From positions 39,453-103,452 of the IMG/VR virus record IMGVR_UViG_3300014325_000012: a stretch of DNA of 64,000 bases; one strand, 5' to 3'. Below the pieces are notes generated by a model, which made no database searches, had not been told where the DNA came from, and saw only the letters and a list, made by a program, of their open reading frames with translations. This DNA is from a virus. Both the position numbers and the translations under genes were made by a program. This document shows, piece by piece, positions 34,767 through 42,182 of this stretch (positions are counted from its first letter, which is position 1; each line of letters begins with the position of its first letter).

Positions 34767-34814
34767 TTTGGTACATGCCTGTTAGGTGACAGATAACAGG
34801 CAATTACCCAGTTA
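34764..34814 (+). promoter_or_regulatory. Intercistronic hairpin element, copy A
   Basis: Outer stem TAATT/AGTTA (one G-T pair), single mismatch, GGTA/TACC, 3x3 internal loop CAT/AAT, inner stem GCCTGTTA/TAACAGGC with loop GGTGACAGA. It begins at the stop codon of the gene ending 34766. The outer 3' strand can instead pair in CCAGTTA/TAACTGG (34808-34824), so two folds exclude each other. Confidence 0.75.
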
Positions 34815-34845
34815 TAGTTAACTGGTATACATGAGGTAATATACT

Positions 34846-35049
34846 ATGGTAACTGTAGATGAAGTAATTGCGGAATACCTTACATTCGATGATGAAACAC
34901 CTGATGATGTATGGGCGAATTGGGCTAATAAGAAATTAGCTCTTACGGAAGAGGAACAGGATAGTGTGGATAAGGTAGTGCAAGCGGATATAGATACACA
35001 ATTAGAGGACTTATCTCAGGAAACTAAAGCTATTATACTAGCTCAGTAA
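34846..35049 (+). CDS. Acidic hypothetical protein, 67 aa
   Basis: GAGGTAAT upstream of ATG. Strongly acidic and helical (VDEVIAEYLTFDDETPDDVW, LTEEEQDSVDKVVQADIDTQ). Such acidic small proteins may mimic DNA, but nothing specific is visible. Its stop codon starts hairpin copy B. Confidence 0.65.
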   Translation: MVTVDEVIAEYLTFDDETPDDVWANWANKKLALTEEEQDSVDKVVQADIDTQLEDLSQETKAIILAQ

Positions 35050-35102
35050 TTAGGTACATACTCCAGTGCTATTAACTTAGTGCTGGAGTAATTACCCAAT
35101 TA
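35047..35102 (+). promoter_or_regulatory. Intercistronic hairpin element, copy B
   Basis: Outer stem TAATT/AATTA, A-C mismatch, GGTA/TACC, internal loop CAT/AAT, inner stem ACTCCAG/CTGGAGT with further pairing above. Starts at the TAA of the upstream gene; AAGGAGGG of the next gene follows directly. Confidence 0.75.
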
Positions 35103-35116
35103 AGGAGGGTGTAAGC

Positions 35117-35371
35117 ATGATGACAGTGGAAGATGCTCTTATAACTAAGGGTATGACAGTTAAACTAAGTGAGAAATGCCATACAGCAATAGACTACTTC
35201 AAAGTAGCTCCTGAAGTGATTACAGACTGTACAACTAAGCAGAGATATGTGTTACTTGTTCCCCGTAAATCCATGTTACCTAAAGATGTTATTACTTTGG
35301 TAGTGGATAAGTTAAAGGAAAGAGGATTTACAGTGCAGGGAGCTGGACAACTCATACGTGTTTTTCTCTAG
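35117..35371 (+). CDS. Hypothetical protein, 84 aa
   Basis: AAGGAGGG upstream; two ATG codons in a row. Basic, mixed alpha/beta protein (ITKGMTVKLSEKCHTAID, RYVLLVPRKSMLPKDVITLV, ERGFTVQGAGQLIRVFL). Stop TAG opens hairpin copy C. Not recognised. Confidence 0.65.
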   Translation: MMTVEDALITKGMTVKLSEKCHTAIDYFKVAPEVITDCTTKQRYVLLVPRKSMLPKDVITLVVDKLKERGFTVQGAGQLIRVFL

Positions 35372-35418
35372 TTAGGTAAACAGGGTAAGATTAACGTCTT
35401 ACCTTGACTACCCAACTA
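35369..35418 (+). promoter_or_regulatory. Intercistronic hairpin element, copy C
   Basis: Outer stem TAGTT/AACTA, A-C mismatch, GGTA/TACC, small internal loop AA/AC, inner stem CAGGGTAAGA/TCTTACCTTG (one G-T pair). Compared with copies A and B, base changes on one side of each stem are matched on the other. Begins at the TAG stop. Confidence 0.75.
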
Positions 35419-35431
35419 CGGAGGTAATACA

Positions 35432-35965
35432 ATGGGTGTAAGTAAGTTAGATATAAACAGGTGTTTGTGGCTGTTAGATACAGCATTATTCATGCCAGGA
35501 GAGTTAATGGCTGGGTATGCGGAGAAGACATTTAATATGGGATTACCTTCCTATAAGCTGCCCAGTATGCCATGGGATAAGAATAGAGCTTTAGGTAATT
35601 TAGCTATTACGGAAATTACATTTAATCCTATGGATGTAACTCCCGGTACTCAAGGATATAGTGAGTTACGGGAAGATAAAATAGCTATATACAATGGGGC
35701 ACAATTACCCCATAAAACCCTATTCCATGAAATAGCCCACTGTCTATGTCATGTACCAGAGCTACCACAATATGTAAAAGAGTTTGAGGCTGAGTGCGTA
35801 GCTTTATTACTGGTAGACCATTTAGAGCTACCAGGAGCTAAGTTTTGTAGAGGAGCAATACAGGAAAGCGAACGTGGTATTAAGTTACTTAGCTTGGATA
35901 ATCATGTAGTTACACCATACGTGCTTATTAAATCCGCACAAACTATACTGGAGGCAGGACTATGA
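35432..35965 (+). CDS. ImmA/IrrE-like zinc metallopeptidase, 177 aa
   Basis: HEIAH at residues 99-103 is the zincin motif; EFEAECVALLLVDHL (about 117-131) supplies the downstream Glu, as in ImmA/IrrE and in the metallopeptidase domains of antirestriction ArdC-type proteins. Length fits a single domain. Such proteases cleave repressors or defence proteins. AGGAGG-type site upstream, hairpin copy C in the leader. Which subgroup is not certain. Confidence 0.75.
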   Translation: MGVSKLDINRCLWLLDTALFMPGELMAGYAEKTFNMGLPSYKLPSMPWDKNRALGNLAITEITFNPMDVTPGTQGYSELREDKIAIYNGAQLPHKTLFHEIAHCLCHVPELPQYVKEFEAECVALLLVDHLELPGAKFCRGAIQESERGIKLLSLDNHVVTPYVLIKSAQTILEAGL

Positions 35966-36420
35966 TAAATACAACATTTTATGTTGAGAGAATACATATG
36001 TTAGGTGGAGGACTGTATAGATATAGGGTATGGGAAGAACTTACGGAAACACAATCCTGGGCAACATCCCATGTATCCCAGTGTACTATTAACAATAAAC
36101 GAGTGGGGGAATTAACAAGTAGACGTATACCATGGTTAAATGATACAGACTTCCCACCATGTACTGATAGACGATTTAACATGGTCCATGCATGGTATAA
36201 GGGATTAGAAAAGCTTACAGCTATACTTATTAGGCTGGCTTATCCTGAAACCAGAAGTATAGACCCTGACCAAATAGTGACCATGATGGTAGAGTCTCCT
36301 GTAAATAGACCGCATGAAGTGAGAAATGTTTACTTTACTGGTAAACATAGAGAGTACGCGGTTTATAAAGTGGAGTATGGTCCTGGTCCAGTAACTAAAA
36401 CATTATGGAGTTCCCAGTAA
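35962..36420 (+). CDS. Hypothetical protein, 152 aa
   Basis: 4-base overlap with the metallopeptidase gene. Trp-rich protein (YRVWEELTETQSWATSHVSQ, HAWYKGLEKLTAILIRLAYP). Co-translated with the peptidase, so it may be its partner. No family recognised. Its stop lies at hairpin copy D. Confidence 0.65.
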   Translation: MINTTFYVERIHMLGGGLYRYRVWEELTETQSWATSHVSQCTINNKRVGELTSRRIPWLNDTDFPPCTDRRFNMVHAWYKGLEKLTAILIRLAYPETRSIDPDQIVTMMVESPVNRPHEVRNVYFTGKHREYAVYKVEYGPGPVTKTLWSSQ

Positions 36421-36474
36421 TATACTTGGTACATACCTCTTTACTAATACTAAAGAGGTAATTACCCGGCATAT
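36420..36474 (+). promoter_or_regulatory. Intercistronic hairpin element, copy D
   Basis: GGTA/TACC with 3x3 internal loop CAT/AAT and perfect inner stem ACCTCTTTA/TAAAGAGGT (36435-36443, 36451-36459), loop CTAATAC. The outer stem is weaker (ATAT/ATAT plus CT/GG with mismatches). The last base of the stop codon is in the outer stem. Confidence 0.7.
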
Positions 36475-36496
36475 GGGTGTTAGAGGAGATAGGACA

Positions 36497-36910
36497 ATGG
36501 AAGAAAGAGAGATACGAGACCTAATACAGGAATTACAGGAAGCCACTGAGGCTTACTTAAAAGCCAAGGATAGGTACAATACAATTACTTTCCTCGTAAC
36601 CAGTAAATTAGGAAGTAAGGGAATTAATGTAGCAGTACCACCAATTACACATACACAAGAGTCACAAATACAAAGTGCTAAGACTGCTGGTAAGGAAATT
36701 ACAGTACGAGGACAAAAGTATAAGTCTTTATATGAGGCTGTAAATAAACTTACATCCATTAGTGGTATATCCTACGGTACTGCTAAGAAGAGATTAGATG
36801 CAGGACATAGTCCCGAAGCTTCCTTACTTGTACCTGTAGGTATGGGTGGAGATATAGAAGCTATGTATGAGGCTATGGATGCTACTGGACAGTTTGAAGA
36901 GGAGGGATAA
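36497..36910 (+). CDS. Coiled-coil protein with NUMOD/IENR-like HTH, 137 aa
   Basis: A frame from 36473 exists, but ATG 36497 with AGAGGAGAT upstream fits better (MEEREIRDLIQELQEATEAY). N-terminal coiled coil; residues about 70-115 (ITVRGQKYKSLYEAVNKL, GISYGTAKKRLDAGHSPEAS) resemble the small DNA-binding modules found at the ends of homing endonucleases. The minus-strand HNH protein at 47231 ends with a similar module. Probably a DNA-binding regulator. Confidence 0.65.
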   Translation: MEEREIRDLIQELQEATEAYLKAKDRYNTITFLVTSKLGSKGINVAVPPITHTQESQIQSAKTAGKEITVRGQKYKSLYEAVNKLTSISGISYGTAKKRLDAGHSPEASLLVPVGMGGDIEAMYEAMDATGQFEEEG

Positions 36911-37152
36911 TGAGAATTATAAGAATCTTCTGTGGTAGAGTATCCAAACCAGATGGTGATTGGGTAAACGTAGCTAAAGGACAATGGGATAAGATATTAT
37001 CCCCACATGACAACGCTAAGATGGAAATGATTTTAGGTTGTATAAAGTTTGTTTCTCTAGGTGGTAAAAGTGTAGACGTTGCCCTTATAGAGAGGTCTTA
37101 TTGTCCTAATTGTAAATTATCCCATGATAAGGAAATAGAGAGGTTGAAATGA
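36910..37152 (+). CDS. Hypothetical protein, 80 aa
   Basis: TAATG junction upstream, ATGA overlap downstream. Mixed alpha/beta with a C-terminal CPNCKLSHDKEIE knuckle (about residues 66-78), perhaps half of a zinc site. Not recognised. Confidence 0.65.
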   Translation: MRIIRIFCGRVSKPDGDWVNVAKGQWDKILSPHDNAKMEMILGCIKFVSLGGKSVDVALIERSYCPNCKLSHDKEIERLK

Positions 37153-37493
37153 AAAGGTATAAAGGCACTCCTATGAAGAAGAGATTAACACTAAGAATTA
37201 AGCCCTCTAATGCATGGTTAGAATCTTATGCTAATAACTCTCGTAACAAGCCTAAAAATGAGAAAAGGGATATGCTAATACGAGCTGCATACTTAGAATT
37301 ACCTTATCACCACATTGAACAAAGTGATGAGGTAACACAAAAGAACAGAAGAAGCCGTATTAAACAATTAGCTAGAGAGTATAAGTTATCCGTTATGAGG
37401 ATACAACAAATAGTTAAGGGGGTTGATGATGAAAGAGCTAAGCCTAGAAGAGCTAGAACAACTAAAATTACAGAGAATGAGGGAGATTTATAA
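37149..37493 (+). CDS. Putative HTH DNA-binding protein, 114 aa
   Basis: Very basic. Residues 58-95 (RRSRIKQLAREYKLSVMRIQ then QIVKGVDDERAK) look like a helix-turn-helix of the sigma region 4 or terminase-small-subunit style. The end overlaps the next gene by about 65 bases, unusually long for this genome. Regulatory role inferred. Confidence 0.6.
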   Translation: MKRYKGTPMKKRLTLRIKPSNAWLESYANNSRNKPKNEKRDMLIRAAYLELPYHHIEQSDEVTQKNRRSRIKQLAREYKLSVMRIQQIVKGVDDERAKPRRARTTKITENEGDL

Positions 37494-37824
37494 AACTAGA
37501 GGAGAGTTTAATAACATCACTCACCAATTATCCACAAGACACTTACCCCCTAAAGTAGAGAATGAGATGTTACATAAGAGGAGACAATTACAGGAAGCAC
37601 TTGCAATAATGTCCAAGCATAGCGCTGCTTTATCCCTAAAAATAAATAATGTTAAGGGAGCTAATAAAAATAAGGGTAATAAAGGACACCATAAAGGAGG
37701 GAATAACAAGGGTTATATTAACAAAGACCCGGAAATACAAGAAGTTTACAGTACAGTAACATTACCTTCCGGTATGACAGTAATACTACCAATGAAGAGT
37801 AGGTATAAAGGAGAGAATAAATGA
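37429..37824 (+). CDS. Coiled-coil hypothetical protein, 131 aa
   Basis: ATG occurs at 37426 and 37429; AAGGGGG (37416-37422) gives best spacing to 37429 (MKELSLEELEQLKLQRMREI). Helical first half, then a Lys/Asn/Gly-rich linker (ANKNKGNKGHHKGGNNKGYI) and a short beta-rich end (YSTVTLPSGMTVILPMKSRY). Not recognised. Confidence 0.6.
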   Translation: MKELSLEELEQLKLQRMREIYKTRGEFNNITHQLSTRHLPPKVENEMLHKRRQLQEALAIMSKHSAALSLKINNVKGANKNKGNKGHHKGGNNKGYINKDPEIQEVYSTVTLPSGMTVILPMKSRYKGENK

Positions 37825-38114
37825 GTGAGCCATTATTCCCTAATATTAAGAGCTGTATAACTCACACGTATGTATGTGAAATAGCTCACTTAGTTTTACA
37901 TACTGAGCAGCTATACTGTTTCCACAAACATCCAGATTGTGGAGAGTGTTATATGTACGACGGTTCAAGATGCCCTGAATGTGATAACATGGGGGTGGTT
38001 AAGTCTAATGATGGATTATCCGATATTGGTTGGTGTAGTTGCCCGGTGGGACAGGATATACGCAATCAACCAAATGATCCACTAGGTATTAAATCTCCGC
38101 AAATTACCGAATAA
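37821..38114 (+). CDS. Cys/His-rich zinc-binding-like protein, 97 aa
   Basis: ATGA overlap upstream. Many Cys/His: CFHKHPDCGECYMYDGSRC, PECDNMG and GWCSCPVG; probably two zinc sites (about residues 30-80). Last gene of the unit; a strong terminator follows after 7 bases. Confidence 0.65.
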   Translation: MSEPLFPNIKSCITHTYVCEIAHLVLHTEQLYCFHKHPDCGECYMYDGSRCPECDNMGVVKSNDGLSDIGWCSCPVGQDIRNQPNDPLGIKSPQITE

Positions 38115-38121
38115 TACACGC

Positions 38122-38156
38122 AACCCCTGGGACGTTATGTCCTGGGGGTTTTTTTA
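38122..38156 (+). terminator. Strong rho-independent terminator
   Basis: AACCCC-T-GGGAC/GTCC-T-GGGGGTT hairpin with loop GTTAT, then seven T. Ends the unit that starts at the hammerhead region. Confidence 0.9.
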
Positions 38157-38225
38157 TTGCTTATTTACTACATACAGAACATTTATCACGAAACTAAATT
38201 GCTGTCAAGGCCTGTGCCGCAATTG

Positions 38226-38741
38226 TTATTTATATCCATTACACATACGCTTATTCTTTGCTTGCTCATCCCAAGTAGCCCATCTACAATTACCTGGTTC
38301 ATAATTACCGTCAGTGTGAGGGTACCTATCTATTGTTAGATGATTCTTATACCCGTTACTCATAGCCCAGTTATAGAAATTGAAAAATCCTTGTCTCTTA
38401 GGTAACAACCAATTATCACATATACTTACTCCTAATCCCCCATATATTTTATATCTGGGATGGTTAGAGTTATAGCATCTCTGTTTCATTCCCCCGTAAA
38501 TGGAATATAGCCTTTTTACTGGGTCTTTAATAGGTGCTTTTCTACCCTTCTTAGGTTTTACTGGTTTTGGATGACAATAACTACATCTAGCCCTGCCTGC
38601 TAACAGATCTAGTACATCATGAGCGGAGTAAGTTACACACTTATAACAGAAACATAACCAACGTCTTCTACCTTCAATAGACTTTACTTCCCACTTTACC
38701 TCTAGTCTATTGTACACGTCACCACACATTATTTTATTCAT
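38226..38741 (-). CDS. HNH homing-type endonuclease, minus strand, 171 aa
   Basis: Zinc-knuckle start (WLCFCYKCVTYSAHD, ARCSYCHPK), then RLYSIYGGMKQRCYNSNHPR, YKIYGGLGVSICDNWL, FFNFYNWAMSNGY and LTIDRYPHTDGNYEPGNCRW (about 135-160). This arrangement is a common phage HNH endonuclease type; the gene at 47231 is a close relative. It lies against transcription between a terminator and a noncoding island, typical of an inserted selfish gene. Confidence 0.88.
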   Translation of the reverse strand: MNKIMCGDVYNRLEVKWEVKSIEGRRRWLCFCYKCVTYSAHDVLDLLAGRARCSYCHPKPVKPKKGRKAPIKDPVKRLYSIYGGMKQRCYNSNHPRYKIYGGLGVSICDNWLLPKRQGFFNFYNWAMSNGYKNHLTIDRYPHTDGNYEPGNCRWATWDEQAKNKRMCNGYK

Positions 38742-39244
38742 AATAGCCCCCTTGTTATAGTCTTAAATACCACACAAATTCATTTTTGTCAATACCTCAA
38801 GAGTCATTGCGTTAGCCGTATTTTATGGCTTGTGGCAACGTTTTTGCAATTTGCGGTATGAAGTTACCCGACCGACGTGTTTTATTCGTTCACGGGCAAA
38901 TTTGACGTGTTTTAAGCGACTTTAGCTTTACTTGTTTACGCAGGCGCAAAACGACCCAAGACCCAGGCGCTCTGGATGTATTAGCCTGTGGTACATACGC
39001 AGGATCTTGATTTTTTGCTTTACAAAACTTTACGCCGCACACTTGACGCGGCGAAAATTCGTCGAAACCGCGCCGCGACTTGATTTCGGGCGAAATTTCG
39101 ACTTTTCGTGTCGGCTTGAATTGGAGAGTCAACAAAAACGCGAAACGACCGCAGGGGGAAAGTGCCCGCTGGGGTAGGTTTCTCATTGGTTAAAATACTT
39201 AATTATTTAATATACAGTATGTGTATATAGTGGAGATGCTACAC
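38742..39244. other. G+C-richer noncoding island
   Basis: About 500 bases with no convincing gene, visibly richer in G+C than its surroundings between about 38800 and 39180. Contains inverted repeat CGCGGCG/CGCCGCG (about 39048-39078), TTGACGTG (38898) and TTGACGCG (about 39043) blocks, and clusters of CGAAA/TTTCG. Two opposed frames of about 80-98 codons are open but lack a ribosome binding site. The last 60 bases return to A+T-rich sequence with GTGGAG before the gene at 39245. May be a control region, origin, or foreign insert. Confidence 0.5.
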
Positions 39245-40273
39245 ATGGCAGTATTGGAGTTAACGGAAGTAGAGTGGTATTCATTACCACATAAATGTGT
39301 ACTAAGAACTGTCCCGGAGTTTAGTACTAATAAAGTTACCGGCAAAATGAAGAAGAACAAACGTGCTGGTATGAGAGTATGTGAAATGTGTGGTATAGAG
39401 GATGAAGAAGGTAAGTTTCATCCTGCTACGCGTTGTGTTAAGAAGTTTACCAACCCTATAGATGCTGAGAGATTTAAGCAGACTGTAGTAAATGGGTTGA
39501 ATAGAGTAACACGTAAGACAATGCCTGATGCTACTACACCTGTTAAGTTTGCTGAGTATATACAAATACAGCTACTTAATGGGAAGCTTGTTAGTTGTAT
39601 TAGACTGTTAGATGACACACTATTAATGAGGAGAGTAGGGGGTAAGATTAGTACCAGTGATAATGGTATTAACTGGATGCCCTTTTATCCTGATGATTAT
39701 GTGGAAATAGGTAAACCAACTCCGATATACAACTGTAATGTAAGAGGTGAATATCACCCGTTACTTACAGAGCTTAAAGAGTATATTAGAGAGGGTAAGG
39801 ATTGGACAACAGGTAAGTCCCTTACAGTAGTTGAAAGAAGACAGGAAAAGGTAGGCAGACATACTGGTACTAATGCTGAGGAATATTACTCTCAATTAAT
39901 GTCCAGACAGTTTGCTAAGTCCACTAATGTTAAGATAGCTGAAGACTTAATAGCAGAAGCTAAACATGGTGTGGAAATGAGAAACATGGATAAGACTAGA
40001 GTACACTGTAAACTCTGGGCTTCTAATACAAGAACAAACACATTGAGAATAAGAAAGGAATTATCCTCATTCGGTGCTGTTTATACCATGTATCTAAGAG
40101 TAATATACAGAGCTAAATATTACTGCTTTAGAACACGTAGAGAACAGGAAAACAGTATAGTATTATACGAGAGAGATATAATACTTGCTAAAAACAATAG
40201 ATCACTCCCAGAAGACACAATAAAAGCTATACCGATTAGGTATGGTAAGTTTATGGAAGAGTGGAACATATAA
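39245..40273 (+). CDS. Hypothetical protein, 342 aa, with Cys motif
   Basis: ATG 39245 (MAVLELTEVEWYSLPHKCVL) has GGAGATG upstream; GTG 39221 and ATG 39236 are possible. RVCEMCGIEDEEGKFHPATRC (about residues 43-63; C-x2-C with distant H and C) suggests a zinc site. The C-terminal half is basic and Arg/Lys-rich (KLWASNTRTNTLRIRKELSS, YYCFRTRREQEN). Largest early-type protein without an assignment; possibly nucleic-acid binding. Stands alone between the G+C-rich island and a terminator. Confidence 0.7.
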   Translation: MAVLELTEVEWYSLPHKCVLRTVPEFSTNKVTGKMKKNKRAGMRVCEMCGIEDEEGKFHPATRCVKKFTNPIDAERFKQTVVNGLNRVTRKTMPDATTPVKFAEYIQIQLLNGKLVSCIRLLDDTLLMRRVGGKISTSDNGINWMPFYPDDYVEIGKPTPIYNCNVRGEYHPLLTELKEYIREGKDWTTGKSLTVVERRQEKVGRHTGTNAEEYYSQLMSRQFAKSTNVKIAEDLIAEAKHGVEMRNMDKTRVHCKLWASNTRTNTLRIRKELSSFGAVYTMYLRVIYRAKYYCFRTRREQENSIVLYERDIILAKNNRSLPEDTIKAIPIRYGKFMEEWNI

Positions 40274-40313
40274 AGCTTTACTTGGACCTGCCATGTAAAT
40301 CTCCGCACTTTAT

Positions 40314-40347
40314 AGCCCCTTGTAGCAGTAATGTTATAAGGGGCTTA
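40314..40347 (+). terminator. Terminator-like hairpin
   Basis: AGCCCCTT/AAGGGGCT with 16-nt loop, followed by TATTGTG. The T-run is poor, so weak terminator or mRNA-end hairpin. Confidence 0.5.
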
Positions 40348-40404
40348 TTGTGTTGTGAGAGGGAAATAAGTCCCCGGTAAGACATAAGATAAGGAAAAAC
40401 TATT

Positions 40405-40989
40405 ATGGGAAATAATCAAGCACCAGTACAGCAACAACAGAAGAACCAAGAAGTCCTTAGCTCTGTTAAAGATACACTGGAAGCTAATAAACCAGTGGAA
40501 CAGAGTAGTGCTCAATCTGAGCTAGAGGCTTTACGTGCTCAATTAAAGGCTGCTGAAGAGGCTAAGAAAGCTGCGGAAGATAAAGCGAAGAGTGCTGAAG
40601 ATAAGGCAATTGAGTCTGAAATTCAAGCGCGTATAGCTAGGGAAGCTGCTGCTAAAGCTACTGAGAAGAAGACAGTAGCTACTGTAGTACCCAAAGAGCT
40701 TAAGCTTTATAGCTTCGATAATGGAGTAACTGCCGGAGATTTTGTAGACTTCGCTACTGGAACAGGACGTGATGCTAATAACATTACCCGTTGTTCTCTT
40801 GGTCAATACGTTGACCGCATGGGTAAGAAGTACCCAGCAAGAGTAACACTCCATGATTACTTCATGAATCAAGCTGGTCAACATGCTCCCACACAGAAGA
40901 GAGTATCCTTTAGTCTGGAAATGCTCCCTGATCTCATTAAGTTCCTGCAACTAGCTGAGGCAGAAGCTAAGAGACAGAATCTCACATAA
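40405..40989 (+). CDS. Coiled-coil protein, 194 aa
   Basis: AAGGAAAA upstream. N-terminal Gln-rich segment, then a long Ala/Glu/Lys coiled coil (about residues 40-95: LEALRAQLKAAEEAKKAAED onward), and a globular basic C-terminal part (KLYSFDNGVTAGDFVDFATG, HDYFMNQAGQHAPTQKRVSF). G+C-richer codons than its neighbours. Function unknown. Confidence 0.7.
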   Translation: MGNNQAPVQQQQKNQEVLSSVKDTLEANKPVEQSSAQSELEALRAQLKAAEEAKKAAEDKAKSAEDKAIESEIQARIAREAAAKATEKKTVATVVPKELKLYSFDNGVTAGDFVDFATGTGRDANNITRCSLGQYVDRMGKKYPARVTLHDYFMNQAGQHAPTQKRVSFSLEMLPDLIKFLQLAEAEAKRQNLT

Positions 40990-41022
40990 GTTTATTTCGG
41001 GCAACCTGAATTGTGGCACTTG

Positions 41023-41050
41023 TAGCTAGGGAGAGTTAACTCCCTAGCTA
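41023..41050 (+). terminator. Terminator-like hairpin
   Basis: Perfect 11-bp stem TAGCTAGGGAG/CTCCCTAGCTA, loop AGTTAA, followed by TTTGTGTTG. Confidence 0.6.
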
Positions 41051-41081
41051 TTTGTGTTGTTACACTACTGGTAAATGATTT

Positions 41082-41261
41082 ATGTACGAAGAATCCCATG
41101 ACTTTGTGTGTGCTAATTGCGGCAGTACAAAGCAATTATCTACTAAGCCAAGGTATAGTAGAGCTTGGGGATGGTTTTGTAGTAATCATTGCCGGAAAGT
41201 TGTTAGGAAAGCACGTAAGAAAGATATTACATACACACCACAATACAGTAATAAAGGTTAA
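41082..41261 (+). CDS. Zinc-ribbon protein, 59 aa
   Basis: ATG 41082 reads MYEESHDFVCANCGSTKQLS, then RAWGWFCSNHCRKVVRKARK: C-x2-C and C-x3-C with basic tail, a convincing treble-clef/zinc-ribbon protein as in small HNH-associated or DNA-binding proteins. A longer frame (41098-41337) overlaps but is a shadow: it lacks a ribosome binding site and would destroy the next small gene. Confidence 0.75.
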   Translation: MYEESHDFVCANCGSTKQLSTKPRYSRAWGWFCSNHCRKVVRKARKKDITYTPQYSNKG

Positions 41262-41266
41262 GGAAA

Positions 41267-41356
41267 ATGACTTTAGGGGAGATTGGTTTTATATTAGACT
41301 TAATAGGCATAACAATGGCATTTGTTATGCTATGTAAGTGGTTTTGTAGACCATAG
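41267..41356 (+). CDS. Small membrane peptide, 29 aa
   Basis: AAGGAAA before ATG. One hydrophobic helix (IGFILDLIGITMAFVMLC) and a short basic end. Tight spacing after the zinc-ribbon gene supports it. Confidence 0.45.
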   Translation: MTLGEIGFILDLIGITMAFVMLCKWFCRP

Positions 41357-41367
41357 GGGGGTTCGTT

Positions 41368-41553
41368 ATGCTATACACTACAGCATGTTGCCTAGTTTGT
41401 GCGGAAGCAAAGTACTTAAGTAAACTAGTGGAAGGTAATGAAATGACTAAGGATGACGCTACAGCTATAATGTCACCCAAACTAATAGAGGAAATGGGGA
41501 ATGCAACTAAGGGAACATTTATTTATTACCTTGCCCAGTTATTGCTAAGTTAA
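41368..41553 (+). CDS. Hypothetical protein, 61 aa
   Basis: GGGGGGTTCGTT before ATG. Cys-rich N-terminus (YTTACCLVCAEAKYL), acidic middle, hydrophobic end (IYYLAQLLLS). Not recognised. Confidence 0.55.
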   Translation: MLYTTACCLVCAEAKYLSKLVEGNEMTKDDATAIMSPKLIEEMGNATKGTFIYYLAQLLLS

Positions 41554-41554
41554 T

Positions 41555-41683
41555 ATGATACTCAAACTCTTATTGTGTTTTGCATTAGCTACTCTAACTT
41601 ACTCCACCTGGGGAGATAGAGCAATGATAGAACCATTAGGGCTTATGTGGGCAATGTACATTGTAGCTGTTCTAATTGATTAG
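41555..41683 (+). CDS. Small membrane protein, 42 aa
   Basis: ATG two bases after the previous stop. Two hydrophobic stretches (ILKLLLCFALATLTY and GLMWAMYIVAVLI) around a short charged loop. Followed by a terminator. Confidence 0.55.
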   Translation: MILKLLLCFALATLTYSTWGDRAMIEPLGLMWAMYIVAVLID

Positions 41684-41695
41684 TTGTTATCTATT

Positions 41696-41722
41696 GCTCA
41701 GGGTATTTGCCCTGAGCTTTAG
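41696..41722 (+). terminator. Rho-independent terminator
   Basis: GCTCAGGG/CCCTGAGC with loop TATTTG, then TTTAGTTATT. Confidence 0.7.
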
Positions 41723-42145
41723 TTATTAAACAAGTAAAAGTAAGTCCAGTAATAAATCTATTTCCCCATTACATGAAAGTATACATATCCTAGTAATACC
41801 TAGGTTTTACCGTAAAGAAATAAAGCATTTATTACTCACTTACTCCCTACAACCGGAGGATAGGACACCAATCACTAATTAATTGCAACTCAAACCTATA
41901 AAAATGTTTAAGCCATATTAATGTTTTGGCATATGTATTGCAGTATCCCTTACCCGGAGGATGTATGTAATAGTCCAACCAAATTGAAAGTATTGTAAGC
42001 CCTGGGAGTTATCTCAGGGCTTATCTATTTGTGATGCGCATTGATACTCACCATTACATAAAGGAAAGGTAAATTATACTTGATAGCTGTGCTCTGGCTG
42101 TCCGTTAGGCACCCATCATAGCCTAGTAAAATAAAGTAGAAGGCT

Positions 42146-42168
42146 AGGGGAGTTATCTCCCCTTTTTA
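42146..42168 (+). terminator. Rho-independent terminator
   Basis: AGGGGAG/CTCCCCT with loop TTAT, then TTTTT. It lies 15 bases before the HNH gene at 42183. Confidence 0.8.
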
Positions 42169-42182
42169 CTAAGGTAATTACT

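Larger units (their letters stand above)
41684..42182 (+). other. Noncoding stretch with serial hairpins
   Basis: About 500 bases without a gene. Three hairpins: 41696-41713, 41997-42022 (AAGCCCTG/CAGGGCTT) and 42146-42163. Two AACCGGAGG/CCCGGAGGAT blocks (about 41850 and 41953) look like ribosome binding sites not followed by a gene, which could mark lost genes. No structured RNA family recognised. Confidence 0.5.

Noticed and set aside
34764-36474. Hairpin elements A-D as hammerhead or rho-independent terminators
   Set aside because: They lack CTGATGA/GAAA cores and lack T-runs.
38890-39186. Open frames on both strands (98 and 81 codons) in the G+C-rich island
   Set aside because: No ribosome binding site, low-complexity basic products, and each is just a by-product of the higher G+C content, which lowers stop frequency.
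41098-41337. 79-codon plus-strand frame
   Set aside because: Out of frame with the zinc-ribbon gene 41082-41261 and the small gene 41267-41356, both of which have better starts and sense.
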